NCBI GenBank assembly: GCA_902761055.1
Contig: CACWIS010000011.1
Coordinates: 1 to 54,786, forward strand
Length of the DNA stretch: 54,786 bases
Origin: Oscillospiraceae bacterium
Lineage (GTDB): Bacteria; Bacillota; Clostridia; Oscillospirales; Oscillospiraceae
Direction: 5' to 3'
The notes under the pieces are model-generated. The model searched no databases and had not been told where the DNA came from. It was given only the letters and a program-made list of their open reading frames with translations. Numbering within the stretch: the stretch's first letter is position 1; the number at the start of each line of letters is the position of its first letter. Below are positions 41,309 to 49,620 of this stretch, piece by piece. The position numbers and the translations under genes are program-made.

Positions 41309-42697
41309 ATGAGCATCAAAGCACCCGAGATCCCCTACAAGATCTATCTTTCCGAGGAAGAGCTCCCTTACAGCTGGTACAACATGCGCGCGGATATGAA
41401 GGTCAAGCCCGCGCCGCTGCTCAATCCCGCCACCGGCGCGCCCATGAGCGCCGAGGAGCTCGGCGGCGTGTTCTGCGCCGAGCTCGTCGAGCAGGAGCTC
41501 GACAACGACACCGCCTATATCCCGATCCCGCGCGAGATCCGCGATTTCTATAAAATGTACCGCCCCTCGCCGCTCGTGCGCGCCTACTGTCTCGAGCAGA
41601 AGCTGGACACGCCCGCGCATATCTACTACAAGTTCGAGGGCAACAACACCTCCGGCAGCCACAAGCTCAACTCCGCCATCGCCCAGGCCTATTACGCCAA
41701 GAAGCAGGGCCTGCGCGGCGTGACGACCGAGACCGGCGCCGGCCAGTGGGGCACGGCCCTGTCGATGGCCTGTGCGTACCTGGGGCTGGACTGCAAGGTG
41801 TTCATGGTCAAGGTCAGCTACGAGCAAAAGCCCTTCCGCCGCGAGGTCATGCGCACCTACGGCGCGGACGTGACGCCCTCGCCCTCGCCCACGACGGCCG
41901 TCGGCCGGAAGATCCTCGAGGAATTCCCGGGCACGACCGGCTCGCTCGGCTGCGCGATCTCCGAGGCCGTCGAAGTCGCCGTGTCCAACCCCGGCTACCG
42001 CTACGTGCTCGGCAGCGTGCTCAACCAGGTGCTGCTGCACCAGAGCGTCATCGGTCTCGAGGCCAAGACGGCGCTCGACAAATACGGCGTGAAGCCCGAC
42101 GTCATCATCGGCTGCGCCGGCGGCGGCTCGAACCTCGGCGGCCTGATCGCGCCGTTCATGGGCGAGAAGCTGCGCGGCGAGGCGGATTACCGCATCATCG
42201 CCGTCGAGCCCGCCTCCTGCCCCAGCTTCACCCGCGGCCGCTTCGCCTACGACTTCTGCGACACCGGCAAGATCTGCCCGCTGGCGAAGATGTACACGCT
42301 CGGCAGCGGCTTCATCCCCTCGCCCAACCACGCCGGCGGCCTGCGCTTCCACGGCATGTCCTCCACGCTCTCGCAGCTCTATCACGACGGGCTGATGGAG
42401 GCCCGCGCCGTCGAGCAGACCTCCGTGTTCGAGGCCGCGGAGCTCTTCGCCCGCGTCGAGGGCATCCTCCCCGCGCCGGAGAGCTCCCACGCGATCCGCG
42501 TCGCGATCGACGAGGCGCTCCGCTGCAGGGAGACGGGCGAGGCGAAGGACATCCTCTTCGGCCTCACCGGCACGGGCTACTTCGATCTCACGGCCTACCA
42601 GAAGTTCAACGACGGGGCGATGAGCGACTACATCCCCACGGACGAGGATCTCGCGCGCGGCTTCGCCGGCCTGCCGCAGGTCCCCGGGCAGGACTGA
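41309..42697 (+). CDS. TrpB-like pyridoxal phosphate-dependent enzyme (TrpB2 type)
   Basis: 462 residues, the longer TrpB2 form rather than the ~400-residue TrpB1. Pyridoxal lysine is in SGSHKLNSA (Lys119), and the phosphate-binding loop is CAGGGSNLGG. TrpB2 makes Trp from serine and indole, often without TrpA. Its control by a Trp T-box supports a role in Trp supply. No other trp gene is nearby, so indole would have to come from outside. Site GAAAGGAGAAAAAC precedes the ATG. Confidence 0.93.
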   Translation: MSIKAPEIPYKIYLSEEELPYSWYNMRADMKVKPAPLLNPATGAPMSAEELGGVFCAELVEQELDNDTAYIPIPREIRDFYKMYRPSPLVRAYCLEQKLDTPAHIYYKFEGNNTSGSHKLNSAIAQAYYAKKQGLRGVTTETGAGQWGTALSMACAYLGLDCKVFMVKVSYEQKPFRREVMRTYGADVTPSPSPTTAVGRKILEEFPGTTGSLGCAISEAVEVAVSNPGYRYVLGSVLNQVLLHQSVIGLEAKTALDKYGVKPDVIIGCAGGGSNLGGLIAPFMGEKLRGEADYRIIAVEPASCPSFTRGRFAYDFCDTGKICPLAKMYTLGSGFIPSPNHAGGLRFHGMSSTLSQLYHDGLMEARAVEQTSVFEAAELFARVEGILPAPESSHAIRVAIDEALRCRETGEAKDILFGLTGTGYFDLTAYQKFNDGAMSDYIPTDEDLARGFAGLPQVPGQD

Positions 42698-42713
42698 ACA
42701 AGGGAGCAAACGG

Positions 42714-42748
42714 AAAAGCGTGCTGTGTTTCCACAGCACGCTTTTTTT
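42714..42748 (+). terminator. Terminator of trpB-like gene
   Basis: Stem AAAAGCGTGCTGTG with its complement around TTTC, then TTTTTTT. It lies back to back with the ECF gene end and may serve both. Confidence 0.93.
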
Positions 42749-42749
42749 G

Positions 42750-43319
42750 CTAAGATTCCTTTGCTTCGGAGCTCTGCGGCTCCCGCCCCGCCGGGGTGCC
42801 GAGGAACTTTTCCATCACGCGGTACAGCGGCCGGTAGAGCACGAGCGTGAAGACGAAGTTGCCCGCGCAGTGCGCCAAGTCGTAGGGGATGCCGCTGACC
42901 CACATCGCGAAGAACATCTCCCATCCGCCGTTGATCGCGAAATACTCGAGATACATCAGCGGCCCGAAAACGAGCCCGAAGAGCGCGGCGATCACCGCCC
43001 AGATCAGGGCCGAGTCGTTGCGGCGGAAGGCCATGCAGATACAGACCAGCAGCGGCCAGGTGTAGAGATAGCCGAACCACCAGAGCATGTAGCCGTTGCC
43101 GCCGAAGATCAGACCCTCAAGCATGATGTAGATGCCGACGCTGTACAGCGCGCGCCAGCCGAAGAAGACCGTCGCAAGGATGATGAGCAGCGCGTTGAGG
43201 TTGATGTTCGGCAGCGAGGCGAGCGCGGCCTTCGTCGCGAAGAGCAGCGCGCCCATCAGTGCGAGGACGCAGATCTCCCTTGCGCTGAGCTTACCAGCCG
43301 GTCGTGAGGGTGATCTCAT
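42750..43319 (-). CDS. ECF transporter S component, probably for cobalamin (CbrT-like)
   Basis: 189 residues, five or six membrane spans, the size of an ECF substrate-binding subunit. The first helix is ICVLALMGALLFATKAALASLP. The specific solute is inferred: it lies behind a cobalamin riboswitch together with a DUF4430 protein, matching the CbrT arrangement. The start is uncertain; the ATG at 43319 overlaps the DUF4430 gene by 29 nt and has no clear ribosome-binding site. Energy-coupling EcfA/EcfT are not in the window. Confidence 0.8.
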   Translation of the reverse strand: MRSPSRPAGKLSAREICVLALMGALLFATKAALASLPNINLNALLIILATVFFGWRALYSVGIYIMLEGLIFGGNGYMLWWFGYLYTWPLLVCICMAFRRNDSALIWAVIAALFGLVFGPLMYLEYFAINGGWEMFFAMWVSGIPYDLAHCAGNFVFTLVLYRPLYRVMEKFLGTPAGREPQSSEAKES

Positions 43320-43689
43320 AGTGCTCGCCGTCGGCGATCATGGTGTCGTCCACGCCGGTCATGAGCATCTCGCCGTCCTTCGTGAAGCACCACCACTGCT
43401 GCACGGCGTCGTCCGCCGTCTCGCCGTCGACGGTCTTGACGAAGAGCCCGTAATCGCTCTCGTCGCCCGCGATCAGCTTCTGCTCCTCGAGCGCGGCGCG
43501 CAGATTCTCCGCGTCGGTGGCGAGCGGGAAGTCCTTGCTCGATCCGTCGCCGTGCACGACGGTGACGACCAGCTTCTTGCCGCCCTCCTGCGCGGCGGGT
43601 TTGTTCAGCTGCCATACCAGCAGCGCGCCGATGACCAGTACAAGCAAAACGGCCACGGCAAGGATGATCTTGCTTTGTTTTTTCGTGAT
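43291..43689 (-). CDS. DUF4430 (transcobalamin-C-like) membrane-anchored protein, non-standard start
   Basis: 132 residues: one N-terminal span (IILAVAVLLVLVIGALLVWQL), then an extracellular DUF4430-type domain with QQWWCFTKDGEMLMTG and the end HYEITLTTGW. DUF4430 is related to the C-terminal domain of transcobalamin, so extracellular capture of B12 for the neighbouring S component is a reasonable inference. No ATG, GTG or TTG lies at the right place; a GAAAGGAGAGAGT site precedes ATC at 43687-43689, which may be a rare start or an ATG with a sequence error. First gene after the riboswitch. Confidence 0.78.
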   Translation of the reverse strand: MTKKQSKIILAVAVLLVLVIGALLVWQLNKPAAQEGGKKLVVTVVHGDGSSKDFPLATDAENLRAALEEQKLIAGDESDYGLFVKTVDGETADDAVQQWWCFTKDGEMLMTGVDDTMIADGEHYEITLTTGW

Positions 43690-43742
43690 ACTCTCTCCTT
43701 TCTTTTTTGAACCGAATATCACACAGAGAAAAAAGAGAGAAA

Positions 43743-43973
43743 ACGGGGCCTCTGACCACAGCCCCGTATTCGTCCGGATGTCCGCGGATCTCTGTGCGAC
43801 GCCCCGCTCCCCTTCGGGAGCGGGGCACGGGCAGGTCTTCTGACTTCGGGGGCTTTCGCCCCGCTTCACAGTGACGGCCTCGCGCGGGGATCTCACCCGC
43901 ATTCCCCTGTTGACCGCGGCCCAAAACCCCGGAGGGTCCGGCGCGGATCCCGTTTCGATCGCTTGCGGGAGCT
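43743..43973 (-). ncRNA. Cobalamin riboswitch
   Basis: On the minus strand: GGGAATGCGGGTGAGATCCCC, the GCCGTCACTGTGA block and the B12-box AAGTCAGAAGACCTGCC (about 43830-43846), the recognised core of AdoCbl/Cbl aptamers. The expression platform is a terminator, ACGGGGC with GCCCCGT (43743-43767), then TTTTCTCTCTTTTTT. So B12 probably shuts off the DUF4430/ECF-S pair. Confidence 0.93.
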
Positions 43974-44003
43974 ATTATAACATGACAGGCGCCGTCATTT
44001 CAA
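43974..44003 (-). promoter_or_regulatory. Promoter of the cobalamin riboswitch transcript
   Basis: Minus-strand TTGAAA (43998-44003), 18-bp spacer, TATAAT (43974-43979). It is embedded in the hairpin listed next. Confidence 0.75.
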
Positions 44004-44019
44004 CAGCGCCTGTCATGTT
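43979..44019. terminator. Hairpin after the ABC permease gene, overlapping the B12 promoter
   Basis: Stem AACATGACAGGCGC with its complement, 13-nt loop. On the plus strand it ends in TGTTTTTCC; on the minus strand the 3' arm runs into TATAATAG, with a weak T-run. It probably ends the ABC operon while containing the next promoter's spacer. Confidence 0.6.
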
Positions 44020-44051
44020 TTTCCGCGCCGGCCTTCCCGGCGGACGGTTCC

Positions 44052-44699
44052 CTACAGATCGACCTTCTCGAAGATCCGCTCCGCCCTGCGCGTGCCGAGC
44101 AGCGTCAGCAGCACGAAGAGCGCCGCGCCGAGCGCCAGCACGGCCAGCTTCGCGCCGAGATGCTGCGGATCGGGCGTGTCGAGCACGTCGCGGAAGAAGG
44201 GCACGGTGAAGCAGCAGAGCTCCGCCGCCACGATGTAGAGGAACACGAAGACCGTGACGAGCAGGAAGGGTTTGCCGACCGCCGACGGGTTTTTGTACAG
44301 CCGCGGCAGAAAGCTCAGATTGAACAGCCCCATGAGGATCAGCACGAGCCCGAAGAGCGCGGCGTTCGCGTCCATGCCCGCGGGGTTCGGCCCGATCCCG
44401 AGCGCCCGGCGCAGGATCGCGAAGGGGATGCAGACCGCGATCTGCAGCAGCTCCATGACCGCGAAGTACAGTCCCCGCGCGCGCACCGCGTCGCGCTTGC
44501 GCACCGGCAGCAGCAGCGTGTAATACAGGTCGTTGTTCTCCCGCGCGCCGAGGCAGGCGTAGAACAGCCCCAGCGTGACCCAGAAGAAGGGGATGTACAT
44601 CGGATAACCCGGAATGAGCATCATCGCCCCGAAGGCCAGGAACATCCAGCTCGTCGGGTGCGTGAAGAGCCTGATCTCCTTTGCCAGCAGCTTAGCCAT
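44052..44699 (-). CDS. ABC transporter permease, ABC-2 type, six-span
   Basis: 215 residues with about six hydrophobic spans, e.g. HPTSWMFLAFGAMMLIPGYPMYIPFFW and VGKPFLLVTVFVFLYIVAAELCC. Of the ABC-2 type that works with the ATPase encoded immediately before it (8-nt overlap); such small pairs often export drugs, antimicrobial peptides or handle stress, but the substrate is not visible. The start at 44699 follows CAAGGAGGCGAGAGACG. A longer frame upstream only shadows the ATPase gene. Confidence 0.85.
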   Translation of the reverse strand: MAKLLAKEIRLFTHPTSWMFLAFGAMMLIPGYPMYIPFFWVTLGLFYACLGARENNDLYYTLLLPVRKRDAVRARGLYFAVMELLQIAVCIPFAILRRALGIGPNPAGMDANAALFGLVLILMGLFNLSFLPRLYKNPSAVGKPFLLVTVFVFLYIVAAELCCFTVPFFRDVLDTPDPQHLGAKLAVLALGAALFVLLTLLGTRRAERIFEKVDL

Positions 44700-45540
44700 C
44701 GTCTCTCGCCTCCTTGTCCAGATGCACCATGATCTCCTCGAGCCCGGCCTCGTGCCCGCCCAGCTCGGTGAACGCGCCGCGCTCGACAAGGGCGGTGAAG
44801 CCCTGCTTGGCGCGCTTGCAGCCGATGAGGCCGTCGCGGTACCGTTCGGCCTGCTCCGCCGTCAGCTCGACGGCGCGGTATTTTTCGCGCAGCTCCGCGA
44901 GGGGCAGCGAGAAGACGATCTCGCCGCTGCGGATGTAGGTCACGTCGTCGGCGCATTTGTCCAGATCCTCGGTGATGTGCGTCGAGAAGAGGATGCTCAC
45001 GCCCTCGTCCGCGAGCGTGAGGAACACGTCCACCAGCTCGTCGCGCGAGACGGGGTCGAGCCCGCTCGTCGGTTCGTCGAGGATCAGCAGCTCCGCGCCG
45101 TGGCTGAGGGCCAGGGCCAGCGCGTACTTCACCTGCATGCCGGCCGAGAGCTGTCTGGGCGTCTTGCTCTCGTCGATGGCGAAGAGCGCGAGATAGCGGC
45201 GGTAGGCCGCCTCGTCCCAGTGCTCGTAAAAGCTGCGCGTGACCGCCGTGATGACGGAGAGCTTTTTGTTGGGATAGTAGTTCGCGCCGCCGGAGACGAA
45301 GCCGATGCGCCGCTTGATCTCCAGCTCGCTCTGCGCGAAATCCAGCCCGAAGAAGCGCACCTCGCCCGCCGAGGGGTGGACGATGTTGAGCATGCTCTTG
45401 AGCGTCGTCGTCTTGCCCGCGCCGTTGCGCCCGATAAAGCCCATGATGCGGCCCCGCTCCAGGGAAAAGCCCACGTCTTTGAGCCGGAAGGCCGGATACT
45501 CCTTGCACAGGCCGCGGATCTCCAGGATCGCTTCGCTCAC
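44692..45540 (-). CDS. ABC transporter ATP-binding protein
   Basis: 282 residues. Walker A GRNGAGKTTTLKSM, signature LSAGMQVKYALALAL (LSGGQ replaced by LSAGM, common in this subfamily), Walker B LLILDEPTSGLDP and the switch His in FSTHITED. C-terminal extension ~60 residues. It sits in one unit with the permease and an AbrB-type regulator gene, which it overlaps by 4 nt. Confidence 0.93.
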   Translation of the reverse strand: MSEAILEIRGLCKEYPAFRLKDVGFSLERGRIMGFIGRNGAGKTTTLKSMLNIVHPSAGEVRFFGLDFAQSELEIKRRIGFVSGGANYYPNKKLSVITAVTRSFYEHWDEAAYRRYLALFAIDESKTPRQLSAGMQVKYALALALSHGAELLILDEPTSGLDPVSRDELVDVFLTLADEGVSILFSTHITEDLDKCADDVTYIRSGEIVFSLPLAELREKYRAVELTAEQAERYRDGLIGCKRAKQGFTALVERGAFTELGGHEAGLEEIMVHLDKEARDDG

Positions 45541-45755
45541 AGCTCCTCGCCTCCTTCCATCAGCTTGTCCGCAAAGGCGTCGAATTTGCTCTTCGGCGGG
45601 ATCGCGATGCCGCGCCGCGTGTCCGCCAGCAGGATGATCGTGTCGCCGGGGACGATGCCGAACATCTCGCGCATCTCCTTGGGGATCACGATCTGTCCCT
45701 TTTCGCCCACCTTCGCCGAGGCGGCGAGCTTGCCCGGATGTGGTCTCACAGCCAT
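45537..45755 (-). CDS. AbrB/SpoVT-type (SwapHinge) DNA-binding regulator
   Basis: 72 residues. N-terminal AbrB fold with VGEKGQIVIPKEMREMFGIVPGDTIILLAD. This swapped-hairpin family binds AT-rich DNA as dimers. It heads the ABC operon and overlaps the ATPase by 4 nt, so it likely controls its own transcript; a direct repeat overlaps the promoter (see the next site). Confidence 0.9.
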   Translation of the reverse strand: MAVRPHPGKLAASAKVGEKGQIVIPKEMREMFGIVPGDTIILLADTRRGIAIPPKSKFDAFADKLMEGGEEL

Positions 45756-45783
45756 GCCTCCATTCGTATAAAAAGTATGATTA

Positions 45784-45826
45784 GTTATACCGGTTATACT
45801 TTAGCACCCTTCTTAAGAATTGTCAA
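45784..45826 (-). promoter_or_regulatory. Promoter and putative operator of the AbrB-ABC operon
   Basis: TTGACA (45821-45826), 17-bp spacer, TAAAGT (45798-45803) on the minus strand. Overlapping and just after the -10 is the direct repeat GTATAAC-CG-GTATAAC (45784-45799, on minus), with a related ATACTTTTTATAC further on. It lies where a repressor would block transcription. Confidence 0.65.
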
Positions 45827-45849
45827 GCTTTTCCCGTTTTGTTTTTCTC

Positions 45850-45878
45850 TTGCGTCAATCGCCGGCAAATGGTATGAT
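45850..45878 (+). promoter_or_regulatory. Promoter of the HAD gene
   Basis: TTGCGT, 17-bp spacer, TATGAT, 41 nt before the start codon. Confidence 0.6.
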
Positions 45879-45919
45879 TAGCTGATAGAGTATCCGATCC
45901 AACCGCTTTTGGGAGTCTC

Positions 45920-46570
45920 ATGAAATACAAATGCCTGGTCTTTGACCATGACGACACGGTCGTCAACAGCACCGCGACGATCCACCACCCCTGCTTCCAG
46001 CTCTTTCTCGACGAGCGCCGACCGGGGCGGAGCTGCTCGCTGGAGCACTATTTTCTGAAAAACTTTTCCCCCGGCTTTCTCGAGATGTGCCGGGAGGAAT
46101 ACGGCATGGACGAGGCGATGATCGCCGACGAGACGCGCTTCTGGCTCGACTATGTGGAAAGCCACGTCCCCGCCGCCTACGACGGCATCCGCGAGATCAT
46201 GGAGCGGCAGCGCGCCGAGGGGGGACTCATCGCCGTCGTGTCGCACTCGCACGCAAAGAACATCCTGCGCGACTACGCGGCCAACGGACTGCCCGCGCCC
46301 GACGCGGTCTACGGCTGGGAGCGGCCGGAGGACGAGCGCAAGCCCTCTCCCTTCCCGCTCCGCGACCTGATGCGCCGCTTCTCCCTGCGGCCGGAGGAGC
46401 TGCTGGTCGTCGACGATCTCAAGCCCGGCTACGACATGGCCCGCGCCGCCGGCGTGGACTTCGCCGCCGTCGGCTGGGCCAACGACATCCCCCAGATCGA
46501 GGCCTTCATGCGCCGCAACTGCGCGCTCTACTTCAAGACCCCGGAGGCCTTCGCCGCTTTTCTGCGCTAA
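45920..46570 (+). CDS. HAD family hydrolase
   Basis: 216 residues. Motif I is DHDDT (Asp9, Asp11), motif II a Ser in VVSHSHAK, Lys in ERKPSPFP and motif IV VVDDLKPG. Probably a phosphatase of the phosphoglycolate/beta-phosphoglucomutase type; the substrate is not apparent. The cap is inserted after motif I. It ends 29 nt before the beta-lactamase-like gene and could share its transcript. Confidence 0.88.
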   Translation: MKYKCLVFDHDDTVVNSTATIHHPCFQLFLDERRPGRSCSLEHYFLKNFSPGFLEMCREEYGMDEAMIADETRFWLDYVESHVPAAYDGIREIMERQRAEGGLIAVVSHSHAKNILRDYAANGLPAPDAVYGWERPEDERKPSPFPLRDLMRRFSLRPEELLVVDDLKPGYDMARAAGVDFAAVGWANDIPQIEAFMRRNCALYFKTPEAFAAFLR

Positions 46571-46599
46571 CCTTAATGATTCAGGTGGAAACTGCAAAG

Positions 46600-48372
46600 A
46601 TGAGAGTTTTCAAACAGATCTTCACACTGCTGCTGGCGCTGGCGCTGCTGCTGCCGCTCGCGCCGGCGGTCCGCGCCGCGGAAAGCGGGACGGATGCGGG
46701 CGAGGGCGCGGACGGCCTGAACGATCCGCGCTTCGCGGGCAAGAGTTGGGAGGAGCTCATGGACGAGTTCCTCGCCGAGCACCGCGCCGCCCCCGAGTCC
46801 GTCGCCTGCGGCTGGTGCAACACCGTCACCGGCGAGGAGCGCTATCACAACGGCGACCAGTATATGGTCTCCGGCAGCATGTACAAGGTGCCGATGAACA
46901 TGATCTTCACCGAGAAGGTCCACAAGGGCGAGATCGGCTGGGACACCTTTATCGGCGGCTACCGCTACGAATACTGCCTGCACGCCACGATCGTCGACTC
47001 CAACAACGACGTCGCCAGGGGGATGTGGGATTATCTCGGCGGCTACCAGCCCTACCGGCATATCCTCGCGCCCTATATGGGCGAGGATCCCGACACGGTG
47101 GCCGAGAAGTTTTACGAGAACAACTTTTCCACGCCGCGCCAGATGATCTATTCGCTCAAGCTCCTCGCGACCGAGTCCGAGCGCTTCCCGAAGCTGATCG
47201 ACACAATGCTGCAGGCCGAGCCGAACAAGTATTTCCGGGAGCGCCCGCACGACTACGACATCGCGCAGAAATACGGCTACTGGCCCGATCCGAACAGCTG
47301 GCACGTCGCGCTCAACGACTGCGCGATCATCTATACCGAAGAGCCGATCTGCATCGTGATCTTCATCGACTCGGTCAACGAGCAGGCCAGCCGCGAGCTG
47401 CTCAAGGACTACTGCGACCTGATGATCGCCTATACCGAGTACTCGACCGCCGCGCGCCGGGAGGCCGAGCGCATCGCCGCCGAGGAGGCGGCCATCGCCG
47501 CGCTCGCGACGCCCACGCCCGCCCCGGAGGAGACGGCCGCCCCGGCGCCTGAGGGCACGTCCGCGCCCGGCGTCCCGCCGCTCCCCGGCGGGTCGGAGAC
47601 GGCTTCCAGCTCCGTTTTCGGCGACGTGATCCTGCCGCTCTTCCTGGCGCTGCTCGTCGCGCTCGCCGCGGCGCTGTTCCTCTTCGGCGCGCTCCGGCGC
47701 GCCCGGCGCGGCAAGCTGAACCTGCCCTGGGCGCTCGCCGCGATCCTGCTCACGGCCGCGGCGCTGTGGCTTTGCATCCTGCCGCAGCGCGAAGCGTCCT
47801 CCGCCGCCGCCTCCTCCGCCGCCGCGGAATCCATCCGCGAGGGCGAGCCGCAGCAGACCGTGACCGCCTTCTTCGACGCGCTCAAGGCGGGCGATTATCA
47901 GGAGGCCTGTTCCCATCTCTCCGGCGTCTCGACGCTGGGGCTCGAGCGCCGGCCCTCCGGCGAGGACGCCGCCGCGCTCTGGGATGCGCTGAAGGACAGC
48001 TGGGACTACAAGCTCTACGGCGAATGCTGCGAGACGCCGAGCGGCGCCGTGCAGCAGCTGCTCTTCTCCACGCTGGACTTTGAGGCCATGCGCGCCGCCG
48101 TCAAGGAAAAGACCGAGAGCAACGTCGAGCGTCTGGCCGCCGAGCTCTCGCCGGACGAGATCTACGACGGGGACGGCGCCTATCTCGACAGCTTCACGCA
48201 GCGCGCCTACCGCGAGGCGCTCGACGAAGTCCTCGCGCACACGGCGGACTATGGCGATCTCACGGGCTTGAACATCCGGCTCGAGTACGCCGGCGATCAG
48301 TGGCTGATCGTGCCGGACAGCGCGCTCTACAGCGCGCTGACGGGCGGCGCGCTCAAGGGAAAGGGGGCCTGA
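46600..48372 (+). CDS. Beta-lactamase-like serine hydrolase with membrane spans and NTF2-like tail
   Basis: 590 residues. A signal peptide (IFTLLLALALLLPLAPAVRA) is followed by a class-A beta-lactamase-type fold: SMYK (Ser93-Lys96) and SNN (134-136) fit the SxxK and SxN motifs, but I do not see a clear KTG. A Pro-rich linker and two hydrophobic spans (about 340-390) divide it from a C-terminal ~190-residue domain like DUF4878/NTF2-like ones (QTVTAFFDALKAGDYQEA). Could be a penicillin-binding-like wall enzyme rather than an antibiotic resistance gene. The 46600 start is selected for its signal peptide. Confidence 0.78.
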   Translation: MRVFKQIFTLLLALALLLPLAPAVRAAESGTDAGEGADGLNDPRFAGKSWEELMDEFLAEHRAAPESVACGWCNTVTGEERYHNGDQYMVSGSMYKVPMNMIFTEKVHKGEIGWDTFIGGYRYEYCLHATIVDSNNDVARGMWDYLGGYQPYRHILAPYMGEDPDTVAEKFYENNFSTPRQMIYSLKLLATESERFPKLIDTMLQAEPNKYFRERPHDYDIAQKYGYWPDPNSWHVALNDCAIIYTEEPICIVIFIDSVNEQASRELLKDYCDLMIAYTEYSTAARREAERIAAEEAAIAALATPTPAPEETAAPAPEGTSAPGVPPLPGGSETASSSVFGDVILPLFLALLVALAAALFLFGALRRARRGKLNLPWALAAILLTAAALWLCILPQREASSAAASSAAAESIREGEPQQTVTAFFDALKAGDYQEACSHLSGVSTLGLERRPSGEDAAALWDALKDSWDYKLYGECCETPSGAVQQLLFSTLDFEAMRAAVKEKTESNVERLAAELSPDEIYDGDGAYLDSFTQRAYREALDEVLAHTADYGDLTGLNIRLEYAGDQWLIVPDSALYSALTGGALKGKGA

Positions 48373-48375
48373 GAC

Positions 48376-49620
48376 ATGCAAAACGATCGCTCCTCCCGGC
48401 GCGACTACGCCGCGCAGGCGCGCGCAGAGGCCCTCCAGACCCTCTACCGGATCGCGGGGCTCGTGCTGCTCGCCCTGACGCTGCTGGGCGTCCTCTGGCT
48501 CGCGGGCCACGTCCATCCGGACTTCGCCACGGCCGTCGCCCCCGCCGCGTCCGGCTCCGCCTCCGCTCCCTCCGCGTCCGCGGCGCTCACGCCCTCCGTC
48601 GCGGAGGATCTCACGGGCCGCTTCGAGCAGGTCGTGCACAACGACGTGCGCGCCGACGCGCTCGAGGACATCGCGTTCATCAAGCGCAGCTATGCCATCC
48701 CGGAGAGCGCGCTGATCGCTCCGAGGCCGAACGCCGCCCTCTTCGGGGAGACCGACGATCCCGCCGTCGTGCAGGCCGTGGTCGACTCCGCGGCCGCGCT
48801 GCTCGACGGGCAGAGCCTCGCCTGGAACCCCCATATCGCCTTCATGCCCGGCACGACGATCAAATACTACTGCGACGAGACGATCCTCGCGATCGCCTGG
48901 AAGGAGGCGCTGGGCAACTCCGCGGTCTCCTTCGGCGAGATCAAGACCGCCCACGGCTCGCAGATCCGGCGCTACATCGCCAACAACAGCTACGGCACGG
49001 ACGTGCAGCTCTACGCCTCGGACATGGCGCGCGACGTCAACGCCGTCATCGCCCTCAACGGCGACTTCTACGCCTTCCGCAAGCTCGGCATCACGGTCCA
49101 CCAGCGCCGCCTCTACCGCAACGAGGGCAAGCTGCTCGACACCTGCTTCGTCACCTCCTCGGGCGACCTGGTCTTCTCGCACCGCGGCGAGCTCGAGACG
49201 GAGGAGCAGACGCAGCGCTTCCTCGCGGACAACGACGTCGTCTTCTCGCTGTCCTTCGGCCCGATCCTGATCGAGGACGGCGTGCTCGTCCCGCCGTCGA
49301 GCTATACGAACTACCCCATCGGCGAGATCGAGAACATCTATTCCCGCTCCGGCATCGGCCAGCTCGGCGAGCTGCATTATCTGATCGCCACGCTCGGCGA
49401 GCAGGGACCCTACAACACCCGCGCCAAGCTCGGCACCTTCGCCGGCTATCTCGCGGACAAGGGCTGCGTCAGCGCCTACGCGCTCGACGGCGGCCAGACC
49501 GCCACGATGATCATGGGCGGCACGGTCTTCAACCGCGTCGACTGGGGCAACGAGCGGACCATGAGCGATATCGTCTACTTCGCCACGGCGAAGGACGGCG
49601 GAGAGGAGGCGGCATCATGA
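48376..49620 (+). CDS. Phosphodiester glycosidase family (NAGPA domain) membrane protein
   Basis: 414 residues. One N-terminal span (LYRIAGLVLLALTLLGVLWLAGHV) then a long low-complexity stretch and a NAGPA (phosphodiester-glycosidase) domain with AVIALNGDFYA and ALDGGQTATM, the family's two most recognisable motifs. In animals the related enzyme uncovers mannose-6-phosphate; bacterial members act on exopolysaccharides or sugar phosphodiesters. Starts 3 nt after the beta-lactamase-like gene and overlaps the next by ATGA. Confidence 0.87.
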   Translation: MQNDRSSRRDYAAQARAEALQTLYRIAGLVLLALTLLGVLWLAGHVHPDFATAVAPAASGSASAPSASAALTPSVAEDLTGRFEQVVHNDVRADALEDIAFIKRSYAIPESALIAPRPNAALFGETDDPAVVQAVVDSAAALLDGQSLAWNPHIAFMPGTTIKYYCDETILAIAWKEALGNSAVSFGEIKTAHGSQIRRYIANNSYGTDVQLYASDMARDVNAVIALNGDFYAFRKLGITVHQRRLYRNEGKLLDTCFVTSSGDLVFSHRGELETEEQTQRFLADNDVVFSLSFGPILIEDGVLVPPSSYTNYPIGEIENIYSRSGIGQLGELHYLIATLGEQGPYNTRAKLGTFAGYLADKGCVSAYALDGGQTATMIMGGTVFNRVDWGNERTMSDIVYFATAKDGGEEAAS

